64,000 nucleotides of DNA from Pontibacter sp. E15-1 (GTDB lineage Bacteria > Bacteroidota > Bacteroidia > Cytophagales > Hymenobacteraceae). The DNA is taken from assembly GCF_022601975.1 (NCBI RefSeq), contig NZ_JAKVIR010000013.1, positions 1 through 64,000 on the forward strand, in the 5' to 3' direction. The notes beneath the pieces are model-generated. The model made no database searches, was not told the origin of the DNA, and saw only the letters and a program-made list of their open reading frames with translations. The position numbers were made by a program, and so were the translations under genes. This document shows positions 26,181 through 35,050 of the stretch, one piece after another (positions within the stretch are counted from its first letter, which is position 1; each line of letters starts with the position of its first letter).

Positions 26181-27080
26181 TTAAATCTTATCTAATACAA
26201 AGGCTATCTGCACGATAGGCAGATACAAAAACGACCCGAACATAATGCTCATGGCTGCCTTCTTGGAGCAGGTGCGCATCAGGTAAAAGGTCTGGGCCAG
26301 GAACAGCACCCCACACACCACGGCAATCACGGCGGAGGTGGTGCCCGTCATGCCAAACTGCAGCGGCAGCAGGCTCAGCGGGATAAGCAGTAGCGTGTAG
26401 ATCATGATCTGGATCGCTGTCTTCAGGTTCTTCCCTCCCTCCATCGGGAGCATTTTAAAGCCCGCCTTCTTGTAATCGTCGTCCAGCACCCAGGCAATCG
26501 CCCAAAAGTGCGGGAACTGCCAGATAAACTGTATCCCGAACAGGATCCAGGCCTCAGCGCCCAGCAAGCCGGTGGCCGCTACCCACCCGATCAGGGGTGG
26601 CATGCCGCCCGGTATGGCGCCCACGAAAACACAGATTGGGCTAACGCGCTTGAGCGGGGTATAGACGAAGCCATACAGTATCAGTGAAAGCAACGACAGG
26701 CCCGCCGCGAGCCAATTGAAATACATGCCCAGCAGCAGCAGACCGCTTATACCCAGCAGCACGCAGAAAACAACAGCTTCTGTTACCGACACCTGCCCGG
26801 TTGGCAGAGGCCGCATTGCCGTCCGCTTCATGTGCTTGTCCAGGTCGCGCTCGATCACCTGATTGATGATGTTGGCGGAGCCTGTCACCAGCAGCCCCCC
26901 GAGCATCACCAGGGCAATGCTCAGGTAAGACGCTCCCGGATAGCCGAGGATAAAGCCAATGGCACTGGAAAAAGCCACGGTAAAACTCAACCGGAACTTC
27001 AGCAGTTTAAAATACGCTTTTGCTTTTTGTGCCATAAACGATGCAGGCAGCAGGTGTTGGATGTCTTGTTGCACGAACAT
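26181..27080 (-). CDS. ctaB: Protoheme IX farnesyltransferase (heme O synthase)
   Basis: A UbiA-type membrane prenyltransferase that adds a farnesyl group to heme B to make heme O. The 299 residues hold about eight to nine helices. The substrate-Mg motif NIINQVIERDLDKHMKRTAMRPLP (near residues 75-98) contains the NxxxDxxxD-like acidic residues and the conserved RTxxRPLP. The ATG at 27080 is used; an internal ATG 15 codons on (MAQKAKAYF) would also give a complete enzyme. It lies 5 bases after ctaA, so the two steps of heme A synthesis are adjacent. Confidence 0.95.
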   Translation of the reverse strand: MFVQQDIQHLLPASFMAQKAKAYFKLLKFRLSFTVAFSSAIGFILGYPGASYLSIALVMLGGLLVTGSANIINQVIERDLDKHMKRTAMRPLPTGQVSVTEAVVFCVLLGISGLLLLGMYFNWLAAGLSLLSLILYGFVYTPLKRVSPICVFVGAIPGGMPPLIGWVAATGLLGAEAWILFGIQFIWQFPHFWAIAWVLDDDYKKAGFKMLPMEGGKNLKTAIQIMIYTLLLIPLSLLPLQFGMTGTTSAVIAVVCGVLFLAQTFYLMRTCSKKAAMSIMFGSFLYLPIVQIAFVLDKI

Positions 27081-27085
27081 GAAGC

Positions 27086-28156
27086 CTATACTCCTACTGA
27101 CATTTTAATTGCCTTTTGCGAGGCGTAATGATATATGATCAGCAACTGAAACTGCACGCCAAATAACAGGGCGGCAAACGTCAGGTGCAGTGGTTGCAAG
27201 AAGGGCGGTATGGCAAAATATGCCATCACGACACCAAACACAATCTCCAGGAAAACCATCCCCAGCATCAGATGCGTGAGTTTGGTTATGGCACTGTGCT
27301 TGAGTTTATACAGCATATAAGCTACATACAGATGCAAGGCCAGCACGACAATAGAAAAAGAACGATGGATATAAAAGCTCTGCCCCAACTGATCGACCCA
27401 ACTGGCTCTGTCAGCGCCCTGCATCATATAGGCCACCATGTCCACTTCTTCCCGTACCTGCGTACCCAGCAGAATCTGCCCGAACGTGACCAGCGCCAAT
27501 ACCCACAAAAGGCCATTTACCTTGGGGGAATGCTGCAGCCCGTGCGCAAAGTCTTCTTTATGCGCTCGCGCCACAGCGTATTGCAGCATGGCCACCAACA
27601 CCAGCGCCAGCGCCATGTGTACTGTGACCGTAATCGGCAGCAGGTTTGTGGAAACCACGATAGAGCCCAGCCACCCTTGCACGCCTACCAGCACGAAACT
27701 CCCCAGCGCGATGTAAAAAATCGTCTTGTCGCGCTTTAGGTATGGCAGGGCAAAAACAACCGTCAGGAAAATAAAAATACCTATCAGCACACCTACTAAG
27801 CGGTTCAGGTACTCGATCCAGGTTTTGGTGACATTAAACTCTGATTCGATGTACTGACTTGGGTGAGAGAAAATGGTGGCGGACAACTGCTCGAAGCCAA
27901 GCTTATCGAGATAGGCTGCCAGCTTTTCGTTTTTCTCTATTCGCTTCTGTTTGTATACCTCTAGGTAGTCAGGTGGTAGTTGGCTGACATCAGTCGGAGG
28001 AACCCAGCTTCCAAAGCACTTCGGCCAGTCAGGGCATCCCATCCCGGACCCCGTGCTACGGACGATCCCTCCGACTAATATCAGGAAGTAAACAGCCAGG
28101 ACTGTTACTAAGCCAATATTTCTAAATCTTTTACTCTGCAATGACTGCGTAGCCAT
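27086..28156 (-). CDS. ctaA: Heme A synthase (COX15/CtaA family)
   Basis: Oxidises heme O to heme A in the membrane. The 356 residues include the conserved opening VGGIVRSTGSGMGCPDWPKCFG, with a cysteine pair in the first external loop, then about eight helices in two similar halves. Heme-ligand histidines are expected in the helices around TVHMALALVLV, FYIHRSFSIVVLALHL and LQPLHLTFAALLFG. The long external loop (residues about 50-105) is usual in COX15-type members. It sits 8 bases after oxidase subunit I and 5 before ctaB. Confidence 0.94.
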   Translation of the reverse strand: MATQSLQSKRFRNIGLVTVLAVYFLILVGGIVRSTGSGMGCPDWPKCFGSWVPPTDVSQLPPDYLEVYKQKRIEKNEKLAAYLDKLGFEQLSATIFSHPSQYIESEFNVTKTWIEYLNRLVGVLIGIFIFLTVVFALPYLKRDKTIFYIALGSFVLVGVQGWLGSIVVSTNLLPITVTVHMALALVLVAMLQYAVARAHKEDFAHGLQHSPKVNGLLWVLALVTFGQILLGTQVREEVDMVAYMMQGADRASWVDQLGQSFYIHRSFSIVVLALHLYVAYMLYKLKHSAITKLTHLMLGMVFLEIVFGVVMAYFAIPPFLQPLHLTFAALLFGVQFQLLIIYHYASQKAIKMSVGV

Positions 28157-28164
28157 TAATACGC

Positions 28165-29991
28165 TTATTCAAAATCTCTCTCCTGCGGCAAGTTCGAAGA
28201 CTGCGTTTTGGAGAATGGTACGTCCTGTGGAATATAATCATCAGCAGCACCCGGTTTGCTATAATCGTAAGGCCATCTGTACACGGTCGGGATTTCTCCT
28301 GGCCAGTTGCCATGCCCTGGCAACACAGGTGTCGTCCACTCCAGGGTGTTAGAGTGCCAAGGGTTAGCCGATGATCTGCGGCCACGGAAAATGCTGTAGA
28401 TGAAGTTGAACAGGAACACAAACTGCGCTGTGAAGCCAAGTATCGCGGAGATACTGATGAATGTGTTCATGTCTGAGAAGATATTGAAGGCCTCAAAACC
28501 TGTCCAGGCGTAATATCTTCTCGGGAAACCGGCAATACCGATGTAGTGCATTGGCATGAACACCAGGTATACCGACACAAAAGTCAGCCAGAAGTGCACG
28601 AACCCAAGCTTGTCGTCCATCAGGCGCCCGAACATCTTCGGGAACCAGTGGTATACCCCGGCAAACATACCGAAGAATGCCGCGGCACCCATTACCAGGT
28701 GAAAGTGCGCCACCACGAAGTACGTATCGTGCAGCTGGATGTCCAGGGCAGAGTTACCCAGAATGATACCAGTAAGACCACCCGAGATGAACAGGGACAC
28801 AAAGCCCACAGCGAACATCATGGCCGACGTGAAGCGGATGTTTCCTCGCCAAAGCGTCGCGATCCAGTTAAATACCTTCACAGCCGACGGCACCGCGATA
28901 ATCAGCGTCAGGAACATGAACACCGAACCGAGGAATGGGTTCATACCGGTTACGAACATGTGGTGCGCCCATACCACGAACGACAGCACGGAGATACCGA
29001 TCAAAGAACCGATCATGGCTCTGTAACCGAAAATAGGCTTGCGTGAGTTGGTGGCGATTACCTCCGACACGATACCGAAGGCTGGCATGATCACAATGTA
29101 TACTTCCGGGTGACCCAGGAACCAGAACAAGTGCTGGAACAGAATCGGGCTACCACCTGTGTTAGAAAGCGCCTCTCCGGCGATATAGATATCCGAAAGG
29201 AAGAAGCTGGTACCGAAGCTACGGTCGAAGATCAGCAGCAGTGCGGCAGAGAACAGCACCGGGAAGGCAAGCAAACCCAGGATAGCCGTCAGGAAGAACG
29301 CCCAGATCGTCAGCGGCAACTTTGTCATCGCCATACCTTTTGTGCGCAGGTTAATCACTGTGGTAATGTAGTTCACACCACCCAGCAACTGCGACACGAT
29401 GAACAGGGCCATACTGATCAGCCACATGGTCATACCGCCTTTAGAGCCCTCAATGGCCTGCGGCAACGCACTCAGCGGCGGGTATACCGTCCAGCCACCG
29501 GCTGCAGGACCCGTCTCAAGGAACAGGGAGGTGAAAAGGATAATGCTGGAGATAAAGAAAATCCAGTAAGAAAGCATGTTCATGAATCCGGATGCCATGT
29601 CGCGGGCACCGATCTGAAGCGGAATCAGGAAGTTAGAGAACGTACCGCTCAGTCCGGCCGTCAGCACGAAGAACACCATGATGGTACCGTGCATGGTCAC
29701 CAGCGCCAGGTAAAACTCCGGGTTCAGCTTGCCGTTCTCGACCCAACCGCCCAGGATTGGCTCCAGGAAGGTGAACGTCGCCTCTGGCCAGCCCAGCTGC
29801 AAACGGAACAGGACAGACAGGAAACCGCCGATAAAGGCCCAGGCGATACCCGTGAACAGGAACTGCTTGGCAATTACTTTATGGTCCTGGCTAAAAATGT
29901 ACTTCTCAATAAAGTTTTGGTCGTGATGATGGTCATGCTCCTCGTGCGCATGATTTACATCGTGGTTGATAGAGATATCTGTACTCGACAT
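28165..29991 (-). CDS. coxA: Cytochrome c oxidase subunit I (aa3-type)
   Basis: The catalytic subunit reducing oxygen at the heme a3-CuB centre. In the 608-residue product (ATG at 29991; a TTG two codons upstream is less likely) the low-spin heme ligand His101 lies in MHGTIMVFF, GHPEVY gives CuB ligand His294, proton-path Glu296 and cross-linked Tyr298, His343-His344 complete CuB, and HFH at 429-431 binds the hemes. Lys372 in AVPSAVKVF is the K-channel residue and Asp131 in GARDMA the D-channel entry. These mark an A1-type oxidase. The N-terminus is unusually His-rich (about seven His in residues 10-23), a possible metal-binding tail. Confidence 0.96.
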   Translation of the reverse strand: MSSTDISINHDVNHAHEEHDHHHDQNFIEKYIFSQDHKVIAKQFLFTGIAWAFIGGFLSVLFRLQLGWPEATFTFLEPILGGWVENGKLNPEFYLALVTMHGTIMVFFVLTAGLSGTFSNFLIPLQIGARDMASGFMNMLSYWIFFISSIILFTSLFLETGPAAGGWTVYPPLSALPQAIEGSKGGMTMWLISMALFIVSQLLGGVNYITTVINLRTKGMAMTKLPLTIWAFFLTAILGLLAFPVLFSAALLLIFDRSFGTSFFLSDIYIAGEALSNTGGSPILFQHLFWFLGHPEVYIVIMPAFGIVSEVIATNSRKPIFGYRAMIGSLIGISVLSFVVWAHHMFVTGMNPFLGSVFMFLTLIIAVPSAVKVFNWIATLWRGNIRFTSAMMFAVGFVSLFISGGLTGIILGNSALDIQLHDTYFVVAHFHLVMGAAAFFGMFAGVYHWFPKMFGRLMDDKLGFVHFWLTFVSVYLVFMPMHYIGIAGFPRRYYAWTGFEAFNIFSDMNTFISISAILGFTAQFVFLFNFIYSIFRGRRSSANPWHSNTLEWTTPVLPGHGNWPGEIPTVYRWPYDYSKPGAADDYIPQDVPFSKTQSSNLPQERDFE

Positions 29992-30010
29992 AGTCAACAG
30001 TATTTAAATG

Positions 30011-31081
30011 CTACAACTCAGTTTTAACTTCTTCCGCCTTCTCGTCAGCCTTTGTATCGAGTACAAGTTGCTTTGGAGCAGTTGTTGAGAATTTTGCCAG
30101 AACGCTGGGGTTCTCCTCCACAAAAGGCTTATTGCCTGCTAACCAAGCTTCGTAATCCTCCGGCTCGTCTACCACCAGCATGAAGCGCATGGCAAAGTGG
30201 CCACGACCGCATACCTCTGTACAGGCCAGCTCATACGTAAAGTCTGAATTGCCTGTCTCGTTGCGCATTTCGTCTGTGGTTTTGGTAGGCACGAACCAGA
30301 ACTTGGTTGGCATACCCGGCACGGCATCCATTTTCAGGCGGAAATGCGGCAGGAACACACTGTGAATCACGTCGCGCGATCTGATTTTCAGCAGAACCGG
30401 CCGGCCTTTCGGCACGTGGATCTCGCGTGGCATGAAGTCGTCAAGCGAATTTTTGTCGCTGAAGTCAATACCGAACTCGTTGGTGGCATCAATCAGCGTG
30501 TGCTTCGCAACACCCAGTTTTCCGTCCGGACCTGGGTAGCGCACCATCCAGTTGAACTGCTTGCCCATCACCTCAACCACCACGGCGCTTTCCGGTGCAG
30601 CACTCGTGATCTTGGTCCAGGTCTTCCAGCCGGCAAACACCAGCAGTGCCATCACGATGGCCGGAATCATGGTCCAGATAATCTCTACTTTGTTGTTGTG
30701 CGGGTAATAGTATGCGCGCTTGTTGTCCTGATGCTGGTACTTGTAAGAATAGTAGAACAACAGGATTTGCGTAAGGGCAAACACGATACCGATAACGATC
30801 ATCGTGGTCCAGAACAGGCTGTCTGTCCACTCCCCGTGCACCGATGCAACCGGCTGGTTCATGGTATCCCAGGAGGCTACGAAAGACCAGATGAACGCAA
30901 CGCTGCCCCCGATCAGGAAAAGCATCAGCAAGGCGCTGTTCACGCGGTTGCTTACTTTGGTCGTACCTGCTGCCCGCTCACTAGATCCCCTGAAGATAGA
31001 AGAGAGTGTACCGATCCTGAAAAGGAGGAACAGGATGACCAATAAAAGAACTATGGATAAACCTATGGCGATCGTAATCAT
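30011..31081 (-). CDS. coxB: Cytochrome c oxidase subunit II
   Basis: The CuA-bearing subunit that accepts electrons. At 356 residues it has three N-terminal hydrophobic segments (about 1-22, 48-70 and 88-112) and a fourth near 135-150, more than the usual two. A periplasmic cupredoxin domain follows. The CuA ligands are His in DVIHSVFLPHF and CTEVCGRGHFAM (two Cys, Glu, His, Met). There is no C-terminal cytochrome c domain, so the oxidase is aa3 rather than caa3 and would take electrons directly from ACIII or from a separate carrier. A charged tail (KADEKAEEVKTEL) ends the protein. Confidence 0.95.
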   Translation of the reverse strand: MITIAIGLSIVLLLVILFLLFRIGTLSSIFRGSSERAAGTTKVSNRVNSALLMLFLIGGSVAFIWSFVASWDTMNQPVASVHGEWTDSLFWTTMIVIGIVFALTQILLFYYSYKYQHQDNKRAYYYPHNNKVEIIWTMIPAIVMALLVFAGWKTWTKITSAAPESAVVVEVMGKQFNWMVRYPGPDGKLGVAKHTLIDATNEFGIDFSDKNSLDDFMPREIHVPKGRPVLLKIRSRDVIHSVFLPHFRLKMDAVPGMPTKFWFVPTKTTDEMRNETGNSDFTYELACTEVCGRGHFAMRFMLVVDEPEDYEAWLAGNKPFVEENPSVLAKFSTTAPKQLVLDTKADEKAEEVKTEL

Positions 31082-31105
31082 TATATAACGCTTTTAGTAT
31101 AATCT

Positions 31106-32374
31106 CTAAACATGATGGTGAACACTCTCCTCAACAAACGGATGGTTGATCGGCACAAGAGAGGCTTTCGTCAGTCCTTTCGTGAAGGCTAGCAGGAAGA
31201 TACCCAGGAACATGAGCGCTGTTCCAATCTCGATGAAGCCAATGCCTGCGCTTGTTCCCAGCGTTCCGGGCATCATCATCAGGTAAAAGTCTAACCAATG
31301 GCCCACCAGAATGGCAATCGTAACAAGCTTGAGCATGATCATCTGTCGCTTCGCATCTCTCGTCATGAGAACAAGGAAAGGGAAGGCAAAGTTTATCAAT
31401 AAGTTGGTAAAGAATATCCACTTGTAGTGGCCTGCGTTACCACCCAGTCGCTCGATGAAATAGATTGCTTCTTCCGGGATGTTGGCATACCAGTACAACA
31501 GGAACTGGGAGAACCAGATGTAGGTCCAGAAGATAGAGAAGGCGAATACAAACTTACCCAAATCGTGCAGGTGGTTGGAGTTTACCATTTTCAGGTAGCC
31601 GTTCTGCTTCAGGATAATCACGGTGAGGGTGATGGCAGCCAGGCCGGATACCCACCAGCTGGCGAACACATACCAACCGAACATGGTAGAGAACCAGTGC
31701 GTGTCGATAGACAGCACCCAGTCCCAGGCGGAAGTGGAAGAGGTGATACCGAACACAACCAGGAACATGGCCGAGATGCGGATGCTCTTGTGGTAGTTTG
31801 CTGTGCCGCCGTTCATGTCCTCGTTGATGGACTCCTTGCGCAGCCACATGGAGAACATAATCCAAAGGCCGAAGTACAGGGCCATTCTGATCAGGAAGAA
31901 CGCTGTGTTCAGGTAACCGGACTTGCCGGCGATGATTGGGTCATATTCCGGGCTGTTCACATCGTACAGATAGTCGTGTGTCCAGTGAAAAATGTCGTGA
32001 GAGCCAAAGAGGTATACCAGGAGCATGATCACGCCTCCGATGGGGAGGTAATAGCTCATGGCTTCCGGTATTCTTTTGATTAGCACCGACCAGCCCGCGT
32101 AGGACACATACTGGATCGCGACGAAAAACGTACCGATCAGCGCAATGCCCGAGAAGTACACGTTGTTCATCCACAGGTTCACGAACAGGCGCTTTGTCCA
32201 GGACACGGCCTCATGACCTGCTGCAGCGGCCTCGTGGCCCTCTGCCTGATGTTCTCCTCCCCCGCCTGCAGCCGCAAAGATGATACCTGCTATAAGTAAA
32301 ACCACACCTACAGCTATCATTAAGAAAAACTTGTTATTCGTTTTTCTGGTAATGATGAGTCTTTCTTCTGTCAT
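31106..32374 (-). CDS. actF: Alternative complex III subunit ActF
   Basis: An integral membrane subunit of the quinol:electron-acceptor oxidoreductase (ACIII), 422 residues with about ten helices. It is related to ActC/NrfD-type proteins. A small Gly/His-rich insert (GGGGEHQAEGHEAAAAGHEAV) follows the first helix. Motifs such as SFWTYIWFSQFLLYW-like helices and WDWVLSIDTHWFSTMFGWY are characteristic of ActF. It sits between ActE (25 bases) and oxidase subunit II (24 bases), at the junction of the two complexes. Confidence 0.92.
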   Translation of the reverse strand: MTEERLIITRKTNNKFFLMIAVGVVLLIAGIIFAAAGGGGEHQAEGHEAAAAGHEAVSWTKRLFVNLWMNNVYFSGIALIGTFFVAIQYVSYAGWSVLIKRIPEAMSYYLPIGGVIMLLVYLFGSHDIFHWTHDYLYDVNSPEYDPIIAGKSGYLNTAFFLIRMALYFGLWIMFSMWLRKESINEDMNGGTANYHKSIRISAMFLVVFGITSSTSAWDWVLSIDTHWFSTMFGWYVFASWWVSGLAAITLTVIILKQNGYLKMVNSNHLHDLGKFVFAFSIFWTYIWFSQFLLYWYANIPEEAIYFIERLGGNAGHYKWIFFTNLLINFAFPFLVLMTRDAKRQMIMLKLVTIAILVGHWLDFYLMMMPGTLGTSAGIGFIEIGTALMFLGIFLLAFTKGLTKASLVPINHPFVEESVHHHV

Positions 32375-32399
32375 TATCCTATAAAATTATGCCTAAGAC

Positions 32400-33080
32400 T
32401 TAGTTATTAGGGGTTTTGTTATCAGTAGCCGGAGTGCCTGTTACGGGGTTGTCCGTGATGGCCTCGCCGCCGGCTTCGTTTTCTGCCTCTTCGGTAACAA
32501 CCACCTCAGCGCCAGCGCCACCTTGCAGCTGCTGCACATACATCACTATCTTCCAACGCTCCGTAGGGTTCACCTGCGAGGCATAGGACATCATGCGGCC
32601 TCTTCCCTTCGTGATCACATGGTAGATATGGCCGGCTGGCAACTCTGCCACGCGGCCCATCGTGAATGATGGCACACCTTTAAACTTGATGCCCACCAGT
32701 CCTTGTCCGTCGCCCTGCTCTCCGTGGCACGGTGCGCAGAAGCGGGAGTACAATACCTTGCCCTCGGCCAGAGCCGCCTCGGTACGGGCAAGCGGGTTTT
32801 TCAGCTCCACACCAGCCACCTCGGCCGTGTCTACTGACAGGTACATGTTATACCCTTGCTTGCCACGGGCCACAGACCCTTTTGCCGGCTCGCGCATGTT
32901 CATACCTCCCGGGTTGAACTTGTTCTCCTTTATCTGAGAATAAGGGTCCAGCGCAAGGGAGTGGTACATGTCCGGCGCATACTCCAGCCCTGGATCCTGC
33001 TGGTTGTTGCAGGCAAACAGAATTGCCGAAGAGAAAAGTATCGCAGAGGCCTGGAGGCCTATTTTTGTAAATCTTTTCAT
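32400..33080 (-). CDS. actE: Alternative complex III subunit ActE, monoheme cytochrome c lipoprotein
   Basis: A 226-residue lipoprotein with lipobox LFAC (Cys24), so it is membrane-anchored and faces the periplasm. One heme c site, CAPCH at residues 115-119, lies in a class I cytochrome domain with distal Met candidates in RMMSYASQ. It passes electrons from ActA toward the oxidase. The tail after residue 185 is acidic and low-complexity (Glu/Ala/Thr). Its start shares one base with the ActD stop, indicating tight coupling. Confidence 0.93.
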   Translation of the reverse strand: MKRFTKIGLQASAILFSSAILFACNNQQDPGLEYAPDMYHSLALDPYSQIKENKFNPGGMNMREPAKGSVARGKQGYNMYLSVDTAEVAGVELKNPLARTEAALAEGKVLYSRFCAPCHGEQGDGQGLVGIKFKGVPSFTMGRVAELPAGHIYHVITKGRGRMMSYASQVNPTERWKIVMYVQQLQGGAGAEVVVTEEAENEAGGEAITDNPVTGTPATDNKTPNN

Positions 33081-33604
33081 TATTTCACTACCTCCTTCTC
33101 ATTAACTTCTACAGCACCGTTGGAGCGTAGCAGTTCGTTTAAAGCCGAAAGATCCGTTACGCCGTCCTTCACCTCGATCGCCATCACAAACTTATCGTCT
33201 GTGGAGCGCTTGTCCAGCATGTTCACCCGCAGCGAAGGCTTCAGGTTAGAGACGATGAAGAAGGCGATCACCATGCTGAAGGCCGAGAACAATACCGTTA
33301 GCTCGAAAGTAACCGGTATAAAAGCCGGCAGCGAGATGTGCGGTTTACCACCGATGATCATCGGCCAGTCAAAGCCAAGCATCCAGATCTGCATCCAGAG
33401 TGCGAACGACATACCCGTCAGGCCGCCGAAGAAAGCGACAATCGGAAGCCGTGAGCGTTTGATGCCTAACACGTCATCGATTCCGTGTATCGGATACGGG
33501 CTGAATACCTCATATATTTTAGTGCCGGCGGCACGGATGTTTTCGATGGCGTGCAGCAGCACATCTTCGTCATCATAGATACCAAGAACAAACTTCTTAT
33601 TCAT
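33080..33604 (-). CDS. actD: Alternative complex III subunit ActD (DUF3341)
   Basis: A 174-residue membrane protein of DUF3341. The N-terminal part ([17 protein letters not shown]) is an alpha/beta soluble domain, then two transmembrane helices ([20 protein letters not shown], and [22 protein letters not shown]). The sequence [18 protein letters not shown] between them is the DUF3341 signature. It overlaps ActC by 8 bases and ActE by 1. Confidence 0.93.
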   Translation of the reverse strand: MNKKFVLGIYDDEDVLLHAIENIRAAGTKIYEVFSPYPIHGIDDVLGIKRSRLPIVAFFGGLTGMSFALWMQIWMLGFDWPMIIGGKPHISLPAFIPVTFELTVLFSAFSMVIAFFIVSNLKPSLRVNMLDKRSTDDKFVMAIEVKDGVTDLSALNELLRSNGAVEVNEKEVVK

Positions 33605-35030
33605 GTCTGTGGTGTGTATGTGTATTAGTGTTCAATTCTTTTTCAGTGCCATGCATGGTGTCGGCGGAGGTATGGGTTACTTCCGAAGAAGACTTCAGAA
33701 TGGCCTTCACCTCTGCCATGTTCACTACCGGGAAGAACTTCACAAACAGGAAGAACAGGGTGAAGAACAGGCCGAATGTGCCCACATAAATGCCCACGTC
33801 GATCATCGTTGGAGAGAACATCGCCCACGAAGAAGGCAGGTAGTCTCTGTGCAGGGAAGTCACGATAATCACAAAGCGCTCGAACCACATACCAATGTTC
33901 ACGAAGATCGAGATGATAAAGGTAGCCGTCAGGCTTCGGCGGATAGACCGGAACCAGAAAAGCTGTGGCGTGATCACGTTACAAGTCATCATCGACCAGT
34001 ATGCCCACCAGTAAGGACCGAAGGCACGGTTAAGGAACGCATACTGCTCGTAAGCCACGCCGGAGTACCAGGCAATGAAGAACTCGGTGGTATAGGCCAC
34101 ACCCACAATAGAACCTGTGGTGATGATTACCTTGTTCATCGACTCCACGTGCTCAATGGTGATGTAGTCTTCCAGGTGGAACACCTTGCGGGTGATGATC
34201 ATCAGGGTAAGCACCATGGCGAAGCCGGAGAAGATCGCACCTGCCACAAAGTATGGAGGGAAGATCGTGGTGTGCCAACCCGGGATCACTGAAGTTGCAA
34301 AGTCCATGGATACAATGGTGTGAACCGAAAGTACCAGCGGCGTTGCCACACCGGCCAGGATCAGGGACACCGTCTCGTACCGGGACCATGCCTTGGCAGA
34401 ACCCGTCCAGCCCATAGACAGGACAGAGTATGCTCTTCTCGCGATCGGGCCAGTGGCTCTGTCACGGATGGTGGCAAAGTCAGGAATCAGGCCGATGTAC
34501 CAGAAAACAAGCGATACAGAGAAGTAAGTAGAGATCGCGAACACGTCCCAGAGGAGCGGCGAGTTGAAGTTAACCCAAAGCGAACCGAATGTGTTCGGCA
34601 ATGGCAGTACCCAGTAAGCCAACCAGGGGCGGCCCATGTGCAGCACCGGGAACATGGCCGCACAGATTACCGCGAAAATTGTCATCGCCTCGGCCGCACG
34701 GTTAATGGAGCTTCTCCATTTCTGGCGGAACAGGAGCAATACGGCTGAGATCAGGGTACCGGCGTGACCGATACCTACCCACCACACGAAGTTCGTGATA
34801 TCCCACGCCCATCCTACGGTTTTGTTCAATCCCCACTCCCCTATACCAAACCAAAGGGTGCGGTAAACGGAGTAGAAGAAAATAGCCAGTCCTACCAGGG
34901 ATATGGCAAAGGCAGCCGCCCAACGCGGGTTGGGCTTTGCCTCCACCTGACGGCACACATCTTCAGTGATGTCGTGGTATGTTTTCCCCCCCGTTACAAG
35001 AGGTTCTCTTATCGGAGATACATGCTGCAT
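33597..35030 (-). CDS. actC: Alternative complex III subunit ActC (NrfD/PsrC family)
   Basis: A 477-residue quinol-binding membrane subunit with about ten helices, homologous to NrfD/PsrC of polysulfide reductases. The opening [19 protein letters not shown] and internal [23 protein letters not shown] with its conserved His are typical of ActC and likely lie near the menaquinol site. The C-terminal 30 residues are hydrophilic and His/Thr-rich. It follows ActB by 20 bases and overlaps ActD by 8. Confidence 0.94.
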   Translation of the reverse strand: MQHVSPIREPLVTGGKTYHDITEDVCRQVEAKPNPRWAAAFAISLVGLAIFFYSVYRTLWFGIGEWGLNKTVGWAWDITNFVWWVGIGHAGTLISAVLLLFRQKWRSSINRAAEAMTIFAVICAAMFPVLHMGRPWLAYWVLPLPNTFGSLWVNFNSPLLWDVFAISTYFSVSLVFWYIGLIPDFATIRDRATGPIARRAYSVLSMGWTGSAKAWSRYETVSLILAGVATPLVLSVHTIVSMDFATSVIPGWHTTIFPPYFVAGAIFSGFAMVLTLMIITRKVFHLEDYITIEHVESMNKVIITTGSIVGVAYTTEFFIAWYSGVAYEQYAFLNRAFGPYWWAYWSMMTCNVITPQLFWFRSIRRSLTATFIISIFVNIGMWFERFVIIVTSLHRDYLPSSWAMFSPTMIDVGIYVGTFGLFFTLFFLFVKFFPVVNMAEVKAILKSSSEVTHTSADTMHGTEKELNTNTHTHHRHE

Positions 35031-35050
35031 AACGCTCTCGAATTATATTT

